Part shown: one piece after another, positions 53,746 to 62,153 of the stretch
Numbering within the stretch: position 1 is the stretch's first letter
Layout of the letters: every line of letters begins with the position of its first letter
Assembly: GCA_024653205.1 (NCBI GenBank)
Contig: JANLFO010000003.1
Location: 83,901-147,900 of the forward strand
From: Clostridia bacterium
Lineage (GTDB): Bacteria; Bacillota; DSM-521; Neomoorellales; SLTJ01
Reading direction: 5' to 3'
DNA: 64,000 bases
The notes under the pieces: model-generated
Databases searched by the model: none
What the model saw: the letters and a program-made list of their open reading frames with translations, nothing else
What the model was told of the DNA's origin: nothing
Made by a program: the position numbers and the translations under genes

Positions 53746-55303
53746 CGGTCTGGTCCCCCCTGAGCGCCCGAAAATACCCCATCACCAGCCGCTGCTTCTC
53801 GGCCGGCAGATTGTACCCGTCAAGGTAGGCCGCCTCCCCAGCCGGAAAATCCCGGTAAAGGGGTTGGCGCAGGGCGGCTTCGCCGGCCAGGCCGAGGACC
53901 CGGTCGGACGGCCTTTCCTCCACCCGGCCCCGGTCTTCCTGCCACTGCCCCCGCGCTTTCAGCCAGGGCGAACCCGAGCCGGAGGCGAAAACCGGGGCGT
54001 CGCTCTTTTCAAGACCGGCCTGCAACCCGGCCTCCCCGGCTCCTCCGCCGGGCACGTCCCCTCCGCCCAAGGCCCAGGCCTTCCGCTCGGGCCGGCGCCC
54101 AAACTGGCCTGCGGCCGTGGCCGCCTCCCGGCCGGCCGCCTCGCCGTCCAAGGCCACGGCCCTATTGTTGGTCCCCAGTTCGCCCCCGCCGACGTGGGCC
54201 ACTTCCCCCACCTCCCGGCCCGCTCTGGCCAGCAGCCGCTCTTTGGCGCTTCTTAGCTCGGTTTGCGCCTCCTCCAGCTCGGAAAGCTTCACTGAGGACG
54301 CCAGCACCCCGGCCAAATCCTCCGGGCGAAAACCTGGACGGTCCAAAACGGCCTTCATTTCCTGCAGGATCCGCCCCTCCTCCGGTTTCAGTCCCCCTTC
54401 GGCCAGCATTCTCCGGACGTTTTCCCAAACCACGCGGAGTTCGCTTTCGCTCCCGCGCCAATCACCGAGCGCGCGGGCCGCTCCCACTACGTCTCCCGCC
54501 CGCAGCCGAGCGGCAGCTTGGGCGGCCTCTTGCCCCGCGCCCTCAAATACTCCGGCCAGGCGGCCGGCATCTGCCGAATCCAGCTCTCCCCCCAGCCCAC
54601 GGAGGGTCTGCAGCGCGCCGGCGACCTCCAGGGCGGCCTGCCGGTAATCGTAGCTCCGCTCCAGCTTGCTCTCCAACTCGCGCAGAAGGGCCACCGCCTG
54701 TTTGATCAAGGCAGCGCTCGGCCCCTGGGCTTCCGAGGCCTTATCCTCCAGACTCTTTCGGATTTGCGCCAACTCCTGGACTTCCTCCTGCAAGGCGCGG
54801 TTTACCTCTTCCCGCCGGGTCGCTTCCTCCGCCCGGGGCGAGGGCAACCAAAGGATTCCCCCGGCCGCGGCAAGGAGAACGAGCGCGGCGAGCAGCTTCT
54901 TCCCCGGGAAGGCCGGCCGGTAGCTTCGGGCCGGGTTCACCAGCGCCAGAGTGCCCAGCAGTTCTTCTCGAAACGCCCGCACGAGGGGGTCGTTCCGGTC
55001 CCCGTACTCCAGGTAGGTGCAAAGGCGCTCTTTTAGGCCCAGCCGGTCGCCCACCTCCGCGGCCTGCCTTATCCCCGGCCGGCCGGTCAGAGCCCAGATC
55101 CCGCCCCCGGTCATCGACACCGCCAGTACGACCGCCGCCTTGGCGCTTACGTAGGGCAAAACCAGGAGGTGTCTCCCCAGCGCCAAGGCCAGAACGGCCG
55201 CCGCCCCCGCCAGCAGGGTCAGCGAAAGCCTCTCCAGGGCTGTTCCCAGCCAAATCCGGTTCCTCAGCCTTCTTAACGCTGCCTCTACCTTGGCCTCAAC
55301 CAC
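53729..55303 (-). CDS. Membrane-anchored coiled-coil protein (DUF4175-like)
   Basis: 524 residues. Two to three helices near the N-terminus (about 27-65 and 135-155), then a long charged helical/coiled-coil region (about 155-375: EEVNRALQEEVQELAQIRKSLEDKASE, KLSELEEAQTELRSAKERLLARAG) and a Gly-rich, low-complexity C-terminal part. Topology resembles DUF4175-type proteins found beside MoxR/VWA genes. Function unknown. Overlaps the preceding membrane gene by 8 nt. Confidence 0.65.
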   Translation of the reverse strand: MVEAKVEAALRRLRNRIWLGTALERLSLTLLAGAAAVLALALGRHLLVLPYVSAKAAVVLAVSMTGGGIWALTGRPGIRQAAEVGDRLGLKERLCTYLEYGDRNDPLVRAFREELLGTLALVNPARSYRPAFPGKKLLAALVLLAAAGGILWLPSPRAEEATRREEVNRALQEEVQELAQIRKSLEDKASEAQGPSAALIKQAVALLRELESKLERSYDYRQAALEVAGALQTLRGLGGELDSADAGRLAGVFEGAGQEAAQAAARLRAGDVVGAARALGDWRGSESELRVVWENVRRMLAEGGLKPEEGRILQEMKAVLDRPGFRPEDLAGVLASSVKLSELEEAQTELRSAKERLLARAGREVGEVAHVGGGELGTNNRAVALDGEAAGREAATAAGQFGRRPERKAWALGGGDVPGGGAGEAGLQAGLEKSDAPVFASGSGSPWLKARGQWQEDRGRVEERPSDRVLGLAGEAALRQPLYRDFPAGEAAYLDGYNLPAEKQRLVMGYFRALRGDQTDGAGN

Positions 55304-56039
55304 GGGTCAGACGACCTCCCGAGACTTTCTGGGTCGCCAGCACCAGGGCCGCTGTCACCAACCCCCAAAAGCCCAGGCAGGCGTACGCCGGAAGCAGACC
55401 TAACTGGGTGCCGCCGCCGGCCTGGCAGTAAGCTAAGCCGGCCAGGGCCAGGAGGGGATTAAGGAAGAAAACCTTCGGTATATCGCGGTCGTAGAGAGTG
55501 GTGATCACCGCCTGCCGGTACTGAACGCAGAAGTAGGCCAGTAGGCCGCCTAGGACGAGCACGCAAAAAATGAGGAACCCGGTGAGAAACCCGTTCCACC
55601 GCCAACCGGGCTTTACCGCCTCAAGAAAGCCCCGCCCAACCACCACCGCCATGCCCCACACCGTCTTTAAGGCCAAAGGAAGCAACAAGTCGGCAGGCAT
55701 GGTCCGTCCGGCCACAAAAATCGCCAGGGCGACCGGAACCGTAGACGCGGCCATGACCGCAATTCCGACGCAGCTTTTCCAGAGATAACGGTTCTGCGAA
55801 GACGCCGCTTCTCTTTCCCAATAGGGCACAAACAGTGTAAAGAGGAGGAAGTCGAAGACCAGAAAATAGACGTAGGCATTACGATACTGGACCGGATTAT
55901 ACCCCTCCTCCCGGCCTATCCCCACCCACAGGTACAGGGCCAACACAAAAACCAGAACCGCGAGGTACACGGTTCCCAGAAGCAGATTCTCTCTCTCCAC
56001 AGCAAGGACCTCGGTCAGTCGCGCCAGTCTGGGTTTCAC
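55296..56039 (-). CDS. Polytopic membrane protein, unknown
   Basis: 247 residues with about six predicted helices (for example LLLGTVYLAVLVFVLALYLWV, YVYFLVFDFLLFTLFVPYW, AVMAASTVPVALAIFVAG, GFLIFCVLVLGGLLAYFCV). The run of helices and the conserved N-terminal RENLLLG suggest an ABC-2-permease-like or integral scaffold subunit, but no motif settles it. Overlaps both neighbours by a few bases, so it is an obligatory part of the cluster. Confidence 0.6.
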   Translation of the reverse strand: MKPRLARLTEVLAVERENLLLGTVYLAVLVFVLALYLWVGIGREEGYNPVQYRNAYVYFLVFDFLLFTLFVPYWEREAASSQNRYLWKSCVGIAVMAASTVPVALAIFVAGRTMPADLLLPLALKTVWGMAVVVGRGFLEAVKPGWRWNGFLTGFLIFCVLVLGGLLAYFCVQYRQAVITTLYDRDIPKVFFLNPLLALAGLAYCQAGGGTQLGLLPAYACLGFWGLVTAALVLATQKVSGGRLTRG

Positions 56040-58099
56040 CGGCCCGCTGCCACCCCTTTTACCGCCACCTGGGGAACCAGCATCCTGAGCTCACCTCTCA
56101 GGCTAAGAACCAAGGGGCCGTCAGACAGGTACTCTTGCAACTTTTCGCCAGATAGAACTTCTTGCTGAAGAATCTCATGCCTTCTGCCCACCGGATTGAA
56201 GACGAGAACATTCGGATTACCAGCGACAGAGGCAGGGGCAAGAACGATTTCCGTGGGCTCCAGCCCCCGCGGGATTACGTAATATACCTTCAGTTCCCCT
56301 TCCGGAGCCCCGGGGTATTCCCTTACGGCCTCGTTCTCTCCCGTCAACCCGTGCCCTCTTATCGGCCTTATAGTCTCTGGCGGAAGGTACTCCATCCGTC
56401 CGTCCTCAGGCCCTATTCGGATCGGGAATACGTGCATAATCGTGCGCCAGAAGCGTAGTTTCCGGCCGTTAATCTCCACCGCCCCTTCTTCCCGGGTAAA
56501 CCCGATGAGCCTGCCGCCGGGGCCATAATCGTCCAGCTGGCAGAAGTAGTAGTCAATCAGGTGCCGCCGGTGACCCTGGACGCCGGCAGCTCGGTAGAGA
56601 AGCTCCAGATAATTGTAGTCCCCGGTTTCACTGAGGTTGTGGTCCAGCCGATAGTCTACGGTAAATCTTTCCCTTCCCTTCATTCGACCCACGGGAATAA
56701 CGGTGTCCCCTACGATAAGAAAGCAATGCTCCATGGTATACGGCAAGGGATTGGTAATTCTTCCGGACAGAAGTCCATCAGGGCTTACGGTCAGGGCAAG
56801 ATCCCCATCCCCACTCCCCCCTACTTCCAGAAACGAGCTGAAAACGTAATTTTCGCTGGCGTCGCTGTAGATTTCTCTAGCGAGGGCATCGGCCCGCCCA
56901 CCCTGCAGGGCCCAGGCAAAGGAGGAGCCTGGAAAGGCGATCCGGGCGCCCTCCCCGGCGTAGGGATAGACGCAAGTCAACAGGAAGGTCCGGTTGAGGG
57001 GCCCGTGTAGTCTCACTCCCGCCCCTCCCGCCGCCGCCCTAGAAATGCCGGTGTACAGCGAAAGCCCAAGGAAAAGCAGGCTAAAGCAAACCACCAACGC
57101 TCCGTAGGCCCATCTACTCTGTCGCCCGAAGAAGGCCGCCACCCCTACGCACAGCACGTACAGCAGAAGCAAGGACATAACTAGGTACCAGCTGCTCTCC
57201 TCCGGTCGGATGCTTTCCGTCGCCGCTCCGCTCAGTTTCCTCGCCCCGGCAAGCTCCCTGGATAGGCCGGTCCCCCTTACCGCCTTGGCAAGAGCGTAAG
57301 CCGTAAAGTGCCTGCCGACGACTTGGCGCAGAAAATGCAGATCCTGACCAACGAGGCCTCCGGCCACCGGCACTACTATTCCGTCTCCCAGGGGCAGAGG
57401 TGCCCGTAAACCGGCCAGCACCCCGGTAAGGGTCTTGTGGCTATACTCCCCAGCCCCCACCAAAAGGCAGTTCCCCAGCCGAACCCAATCCTCCAGCAGC
57501 CGAGCCTGGTTCTCGTTCAGTTCCGCGGTTCGGAAATCCTCAACAGCGATAAGGTTTATGTTATCCAGTTCCTCCAACCGATAGGGAAGCTGCCGGTCCA
57601 GCGCCACCGTCACTACCTGCCCCTCGCCCAGTCCCTGGGTATCCAGACTAGTTAGGTAGGAAAGGGAGGCGGGGGAATCGCTGAGCAGGCCAAGCAGGAA
57701 AGTACTTTCCGGAAGAATTACCGGCGCATGATCCGTCCTGGCCTGCTCCCTACCCTCTACTTCTAGGGCAGCCTCTATTTTTTCACCCGCGCTAAATAAG
57801 GGTACGGAGAAGCGTACGGTTTTGGCCCCTCCGGCTTCCAGGTCTACCGGCGCCACATAAGTCCGTTCGCCGACCTTCAGTTTCAATTCCCCCCGACAGC
57901 CGTCGGCAGAGGCCTTTACCTCCACGGTGACGGGATTCAGCCCGCCCAGCTTGCACCTTCCGTCGAACCCGGAGCGAATGGTGAGCTCGGCGGAGGCGGC
58001 CCGGGCACCGCTGCTCCAACCCAGCAAAACCGCCCCCAGTATCAACACGGCCAGCGCCCGATAAGCTTTAACTCTGCTCCTAATTAAGATAGGGAACAC
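56036..58099 (-). CDS. Large exported/membrane protein of MoxR cluster
   Basis: 687 residues. Signal peptide (ALAVLILGAVLLGWSSGARA); beta-sandwich N-terminal part (AELTIRSGFDGRCKLGGLNPVTVEVKAS); an amidotransferase-like middle (EELDNINLIAVEDFRTAELNENQARLLEDWVRLGNCLLVGAG), two helices at about 308-360 (WYLVMSLLLLYVLCVGVAAFFG, then WAYGALVVCFSLLFLGLSL) and an extracytoplasmic C-terminal domain. The same topology is known for unnamed proteins accompanying VWA/MoxR genes. Function unknown. Starts at GTG 58099, overlapping the DUF4430 lipoprotein gene by 20 nt. Confidence 0.65.
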   Translation of the reverse strand: MFPILIRSRVKAYRALAVLILGAVLLGWSSGARAASAELTIRSGFDGRCKLGGLNPVTVEVKASADGCRGELKLKVGERTYVAPVDLEAGGAKTVRFSVPLFSAGEKIEAALEVEGREQARTDHAPVILPESTFLLGLLSDSPASLSYLTSLDTQGLGEGQVVTVALDRQLPYRLEELDNINLIAVEDFRTAELNENQARLLEDWVRLGNCLLVGAGEYSHKTLTGVLAGLRAPLPLGDGIVVPVAGGLVGQDLHFLRQVVGRHFTAYALAKAVRGTGLSRELAGARKLSGAATESIRPEESSWYLVMSLLLLYVLCVGVAAFFGRQSRWAYGALVVCFSLLFLGLSLYTGISRAAAGGAGVRLHGPLNRTFLLTCVYPYAGEGARIAFPGSSFAWALQGGRADALAREIYSDASENYVFSSFLEVGGSGDGDLALTVSPDGLLSGRITNPLPYTMEHCFLIVGDTVIPVGRMKGRERFTVDYRLDHNLSETGDYNYLELLYRAAGVQGHRRHLIDYYFCQLDDYGPGGRLIGFTREEGAVEINGRKLRFWRTIMHVFPIRIGPEDGRMEYLPPETIRPIRGHGLTGENEAVREYPGAPEGELKVYYVIPRGLEPTEIVLAPASVAGNPNVLVFNPVGRRHEILQQEVLSGEKLQEYLSDGPLVLSLRGELRMLVPQVAVKGVAAGR

Positions 58100-59483
58100 G
58101 AATCACTCCCTCCGGGGTCACTACGGCTCCGAAATAGTGCTTGATAGCGCCAGGCCGATCGATGAGAATATCCAGGGCCCGGTTCAAACTCTCTTCGTCC
58201 GTACCCGTCAGCACCCACACGGGATACAGGCTGCCGATGGAGGAGCCATAGGCGTAAATCGCTCCCGCCCGACGGTGTGAGGAAACAGTATTGCCCTTAA
58301 AGTCCAGGGCTTTCACTTCGCCGTCCTCGAACTTGACGTAAACCCCTACCAGCTTATTCCGCCGGTTAACATCGTTTAATACCTCGCTTCCCGCGGCCAG
58401 TTCGTCCCATAGACCCATGAGAATGTAGTACTTCTTGGGCTCCCTCAGAACTTCCGGATCGTAGGGCGCAGTGTCCACCTGTTTGACTCCTCGGCTTTCC
58501 AGGCTCTGCTTCAATCGTTCGGCCTCCCCTTGGTACGTCGGAGTGTGCATCACCACCGTGCCGGGGTTTTTCCCCCAGAAGCCGTTCTTGAAGGGCTGGG
58601 GATAGGAACCGATCACGGCGGGAATGAACATGGTCACGCTCCAGTCGTGATAGTCCCACCAAATAACGTCTCCAGGCTGGGGGCGGTACTCCGCAACACC
58701 CACCGGAGCCAGAATGCCGTTAACCCAGTAAAACCAATCCAGCTTTTTCCTGTCCTTGCCAGTATAAAAGGTATAGCCCGACTCCAGGCCGTTAATGGCG
58801 TTCACGAATCCGCCTCCGTAGGCGGTCTGGATATCCAGGTTCCTGAACATGACTTCCATTCCCACTTCGTCTCGGACCAGCCCCACGGTCTTGGCAAACA
58901 TTTCTTGATGGCCGAAGTCCCGGGTAACAATCAGATCAACCTTATAGGGGCTTTCGATATCCCCCGAGGCCTTGTAGGTTTTGGCGTTCTCGCTGGCCGG
59001 GGTGCCTTCCTTATACTTGACCTCCCCCTGCACCGGCCCCTTGTAGCCCCTATAAGCAACGCCGTCGATTACCGTTACCTGGTCGGCGCCTTCACCTGCG
59101 GCCGCGCTCCCGCCGGAGCCGTTTCCGTCCTGGCTCAGCTTGGAGCCCGGAGGCCGGTCCTGCCGGCTAACAACCGGTTCGTGGTGCCGTCCTTCCTGCC
59201 CGGTCCTCTCTTCTTCGCTCCGCTCTGAGGCGGGCTCGGACGGGTTCAAGGTTGACTGGGCGCTAGCCCTGGCATCGCCCCTCGTCTCCCGAACTCCCGC
59301 CTCCTCACTCCCGGGTTCGCTTTCCGGAACCCTCACAGGTTGGCTGCTTTCCGCTTGCCGATTGGTGATCACGGAGCCCGAATCCGCCTTGCCGGATCCG
59401 CACCCACCCAAGACGACCAGAAATGCCAACAGAACCAACGCGATCAGTCGTCTGAGATCGGGCCGCATGCTGACGATGCTCAT
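58080..59483 (-). CDS. DUF4430-domain lipoprotein
   Basis: 467 residues. Lipobox VLGGC (Cys28); Ser/Glu/Arg-rich linker about 30-135; DUF4430 domain about 180-282 (VMFRNLDIQTAYGGGFVNAING, DWFYWVNGILAPVGVAEYRPQPGD); an additional domain to the C-terminus (TYQGEAERLKQSLESRGVKQVD and onward). DUF4430 is the beta domain of intrinsic factor/transcobalamin. Head of the eight-gene MoxR cluster and preceded by leader element copy 3, so it links that cluster to the barrel/DUF4430 S-layer proteins. In that scheme the protein would be a membrane-tethered receptor; this is inference. Confidence 0.8.
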   Translation of the reverse strand: MSIVSMRPDLRRLIALVLLAFLVVLGGCGSGKADSGSVITNRQAESSQPVRVPESEPGSEEAGVRETRGDARASAQSTLNPSEPASERSEEERTGQEGRHHEPVVSRQDRPPGSKLSQDGNGSGGSAAAGEGADQVTVIDGVAYRGYKGPVQGEVKYKEGTPASENAKTYKASGDIESPYKVDLIVTRDFGHQEMFAKTVGLVRDEVGMEVMFRNLDIQTAYGGGFVNAINGLESGYTFYTGKDRKKLDWFYWVNGILAPVGVAEYRPQPGDVIWWDYHDWSVTMFIPAVIGSYPQPFKNGFWGKNPGTVVMHTPTYQGEAERLKQSLESRGVKQVDTAPYDPEVLREPKKYYILMGLWDELAAGSEVLNDVNRRNKLVGVYVKFEDGEVKALDFKGNTVSSHRRAGAIYAYGSSIGSLYPVWVLTGTDEESLNRALDILIDRPGAIKHYFGAVVTPEGVIRVPYLN

Positions 59484-59510
59484 GCCTAGTTACCCCCTGA
59501 CACTGGCCAG

Positions 59511-59566
59511 AAAAAAGTAAGGAGGCACCCTCTTGTTGAAAGAGTGCCTCCGGTCTTCCGGTCGGC
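59511..59566 (-). promoter_or_regulatory. Conserved leader/terminator element, copy 3
   Basis: Minus strand GCCGACCGGA-AGA-CCGGAGGCACTCTTTC, then GAGGGTGCCTCC and TTACTTTTTT, an almost perfect 10-bp terminator. It stands about 30 nt before the DUF4430 lipoprotein start. Core bases identical to copies 1 and 2 are GCCGACCGGA and CCGGAGGCACT. Confidence 0.7.
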
Positions 59567-59637
59567 AATATTCGCCCTCGAACGCCAATCCCGTGGCGCC
59601 CTATAGGCGGCGCCACCAAACTAGCAGGGACGTTGCT

Positions 59638-59781
59638 TTACAATTCCATAGAACTCTTCTTTTCTTCTACCCTTACAGGCTGGCCCTCGTGAATGATAAT
59701 CTTGATCTCGCCGGACTTGGTAGTGCGGATAATCCGGATCAGGTTAGCCTCTTTGGTGGTCAACTGCCGGACGCTGCTCAA
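59638..59781 (-). CDS. DUF2292 (YezD-like) mini-protein
   Basis: 47 residues from a TTG with GGTGGTGGAA upstream. Sequence LTTKEANLIRIIRT plus SGEIKIIIHEGQPVRVEE fits the DUF2292 core (GEI-x-I-x-I-H-x-G-x-P-V). The frame is open further back without a stop until the TGA that ends the HybB-like gene at 59902, so it lies downstream in the hydrogenase operon and before leader element 3. Too short for ordinary gene callers. Confidence 0.6.
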   Translation of the reverse strand: MSSVRQLTTKEANLIRIIRTTKSGEIKIIIHEGQPVRVEEKKSSMEL

Positions 59782-59901
59782 GGTTCCACCACCTTTGTAG
59801 GGCCCCATAGGAAACTGGAAGACTGCTCCGGGTAGATGATAGTCTGCGACGGCCAGTCTGTCAATCTCAACTTTGAAACCTCGATCGTCTAGATCCTTGC
59901 G

Positions 59902-61143
59902 TCAGCCCCTTTCCGGACACTTGTCGCCTTCCCCAGGGGAACTATGCTTCTCCTTGGGCAGTATCGGAAAGTTTTCCACCAGGAAGCAATAGACAAGGAT
60001 GAGCGCGCTCCACATCCCCAGGGTAATCAGGAATTCCCAGACGCTGGGAAAATAGGGCTGCCCGGCCGCTTTGGCCATGCCGGTAAATACCACGTTGAGG
60101 CGGTTGAATACGACCCCGCCCACCACCAGGCAAGAGGCGGCCAGCACCCCCCAGGTCTTACGGCTTATGGCCGGAACCGCGTACATTATAATAGGCAGAA
60201 TCACGAACCCGACCATTTCCACCAGGTACATGTGGCTCTCAAACGAGCCCTCGAACAGCCGGGGAAAGGCGCCGCGGTAGCCCAGGTCGATCAGCTTTAC
60301 GGCCAGGTAAACCAGCATCATCCCCAGGGTCACCCGGGTCAGGCTTCGGAATAACGGCGTCTCCGGCTCCCGCCGGTAAGCCCGGGCGGCCAGAGTTCCC
60401 TCCAGGGTGACCATGGCCGGGCCGAGGAAAAAGGCGGACCAGACGAAAAAGAAGGGAAGCAGCATGGACCACCAGAGCGGGTGCAGTTTGTTTACCGCTA
60501 TGACATATAGCGAGCCCAGCGACGACTGGTGCAGGGTGGGTAACACAATACCCAGGATTAGCAGGAGGGGCATCAGCTTTTGCAGTAAGCCCTTCAGGAC
60601 GGGGGCTCTTACCCTCTCGAAAAAGACTTCGCCGAACTCCAAGATTTGAACCAGCGTGTAAAGAGAAATGCACCAAAACACCTCGAACAGCACCGAGTGG
60701 TAGCCCCAGAAAAAGAACGGCCGCCAGAAATTGTACCAACGTCCGATATCCAGAAACAGGCTCACCAGCGCCACCAGGTAGCCTATTAAGGAGGTAAGCA
60801 GCGCCGCGCGGGCTACGGGCAGGTACTTATCCCGGTGCAGCACGTGCACGATCAGGGCGGTGCTAAAGCCGCCGCCGGCCAGGGCGATGCCGCACAGCAG
60901 GTCGAAACCGATCCACAACCCCCACGGCCACTGATCGCTCAGGTTGGTCACCGCGCCCAGGCCGAAGATGAAGCGATACAAGGCGGTTAAGGCTGCTACT
61001 AATACCAGCCCGATTAGTACCACCCTGGGAAGCGTGATCCTAAAGGACCAATTCCCTACTTCCATCCGGAAGAAGAAGGCTAGCCCCGGCCCAACTGTGG
61101 GTATAATCCTAACGGAGCAATTCCCTTCTGGCACCTTTTTCAT
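59902..61143 (-). CDS. HybB/NrfD-like membrane subunit of hydrogenase
   Basis: 413 residues from the ATG at 61143 (MKKVPEGN; GGGGGAATAAGG upstream). About ten membrane helices; NrfD/PsrC features are DQWPWGLWIGFDLLCGIALAGGGFSTALIVHVL (about 65-100), the FWGYHSVLFEVFWCISLYTLVQILEFG block and HPLWWSMLLPFFFVWSAFFLGPAMVTLEG. Such subunits carry menaquinol/menaquinone sites and link periplasmic iron-sulfur proteins to the quinone pool. It forms the membrane anchor of the hydrogenase encoded upstream. Confidence 0.88.
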   Translation of the reverse strand: MKKVPEGNCSVRIIPTVGPGLAFFFRMEVGNWSFRITLPRVVLIGLVLVAALTALYRFIFGLGAVTNLSDQWPWGLWIGFDLLCGIALAGGGFSTALIVHVLHRDKYLPVARAALLTSLIGYLVALVSLFLDIGRWYNFWRPFFFWGYHSVLFEVFWCISLYTLVQILEFGEVFFERVRAPVLKGLLQKLMPLLLILGIVLPTLHQSSLGSLYVIAVNKLHPLWWSMLLPFFFVWSAFFLGPAMVTLEGTLAARAYRREPETPLFRSLTRVTLGMMLVYLAVKLIDLGYRGAFPRLFEGSFESHMYLVEMVGFVILPIIMYAVPAISRKTWGVLAASCLVVGGVVFNRLNVVFTGMAKAAGQPYFPSVWEFLITLGMWSALILVYCFLVENFPILPKEKHSSPGEGDKCPERG

Positions 61144-61285
61144 CCTTATTCCCCCATCCGTTACCGCATTTTGCTTGTTCCGGCGAGCGGTCCTCCACGT
61201 CGGTTGCCAATTTCCCGGGCAACCGCACGCCGTCAACTAAGGGGTAACCGGGCGGCCCGTTTACCTGCCTGGCGATACCAGTCCG

Positions 61286-62098
61286 CTACTCCTCCGCATC
61301 CACCGGGGCGTACATCTCTTCTTCCGAATGGGCTACCGCTCGGCGCCGGTTGTACAGGTACATGACCGCCAGCAGGGCCCCCCAGCCCACGAATAGGTGC
61401 GGGGTCCAGCGGAGCACCGCCCAGGTATACTCCGGGAGCGGCCTCTCCGGAACCCCGGTCGGGAACCCCAGCCGTTCAAAGGGAACGTCCGAGAGGTAAA
61501 GCCAGGAGGTGCCTCCGGCTTCGGTCAGTCCGTATATCTGGCTCACGTAAAGGTCCGGCCGGGAGTACTGGCGCTGCCTGGCTTCCGCTATGATCTTGTC
61601 CCGGTCCCCGAAGGTTAGGGCGCCAGTAGGGCACGCGCTTACACAGGCAGGCATTTGATCGTTTGCGATTCGCGCCAGGCACATCTGGCATTTGAGCACC
61701 CTGGGAAACGGTTTGTCCCACTCGTACCTTAATACCTCAAAGGGACAGGCAATCATGCAGTAGCGGCAGCCCACGCAAAGTTTTTCATTGTAAACCACCG
61801 GGCCTTCCGGGGTTTTCTGCAGGGCCTTGGCGAAACAGGCGGAAGCGCAGGCCGGGTCGAGGCAGTGGAAGCACTGCCTTTTCACAAAGCGCCTCACCCG
61901 GCTCCCGTCCTTCTCCACCCGGAAGGACTGCACCACCGTCCACCGGTCAGGGGCCAGCTCAGCCGGCCCGTCGGGTTTGGCCTCCCCGCCGGCTCTTGGA
62001 CCGGGCTTCAGGTCGTTGTACAACCGGCAGGCGACCACGCAGCTCTCGCATCCCACGCATTTAGTAATATCTACCAACACGGCCTGGCTACGACCCAT
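61286..62098 (-). CDS. HybA-like four-cluster ferredoxin with C-terminal helix
   Basis: 270 residues from the ATG at 62098. Four [4Fe-4S] motifs: CVGCESCVVAC, CFHCLDPACASAC, CVGCRYCMIACP and CQMC...CVSACPTG. A hydrophobic helix at about 238-257 (HLFVGWGALLAVMYLYNRRR) anchors it, as in HybA of hydrogenase-2. It would pass electrons between the [FeFe] hydrogenase and the NrfD-like subunit. It has no Tat or Sec signal of its own, so export would have to be by hitchhiking with the Tat-bearing catalytic subunit. Confidence 0.9.
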   Translation of the reverse strand: MGRSQAVLVDITKCVGCESCVVACRLYNDLKPGPRAGGEAKPDGPAELAPDRWTVVQSFRVEKDGSRVRRFVKRQCFHCLDPACASACFAKALQKTPEGPVVYNEKLCVGCRYCMIACPFEVLRYEWDKPFPRVLKCQMCLARIANDQMPACVSACPTGALTFGDRDKIIAEARQRQYSRPDLYVSQIYGLTEAGGTSWLYLSDVPFERLGFPTGVPERPLPEYTWAVLRWTPHLFVGWGALLAVMYLYNRRRAVAHSEEEMYAPVDAEE

Positions 62099-62153
62099 TG
62101 CTACCACCCTTTCCGGTTTACCTTCCTGGCCCTTTACTTAGGCGGCCGGTTTG

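Noticed and set aside
35652-59566. Leader elements as c-di-GMP-I (GEMM) riboswitches
   Set aside because: The conserved GEMM blocks (for example CAAACC, GACGCAAAGCC and the tetraloop receptor) are absent.
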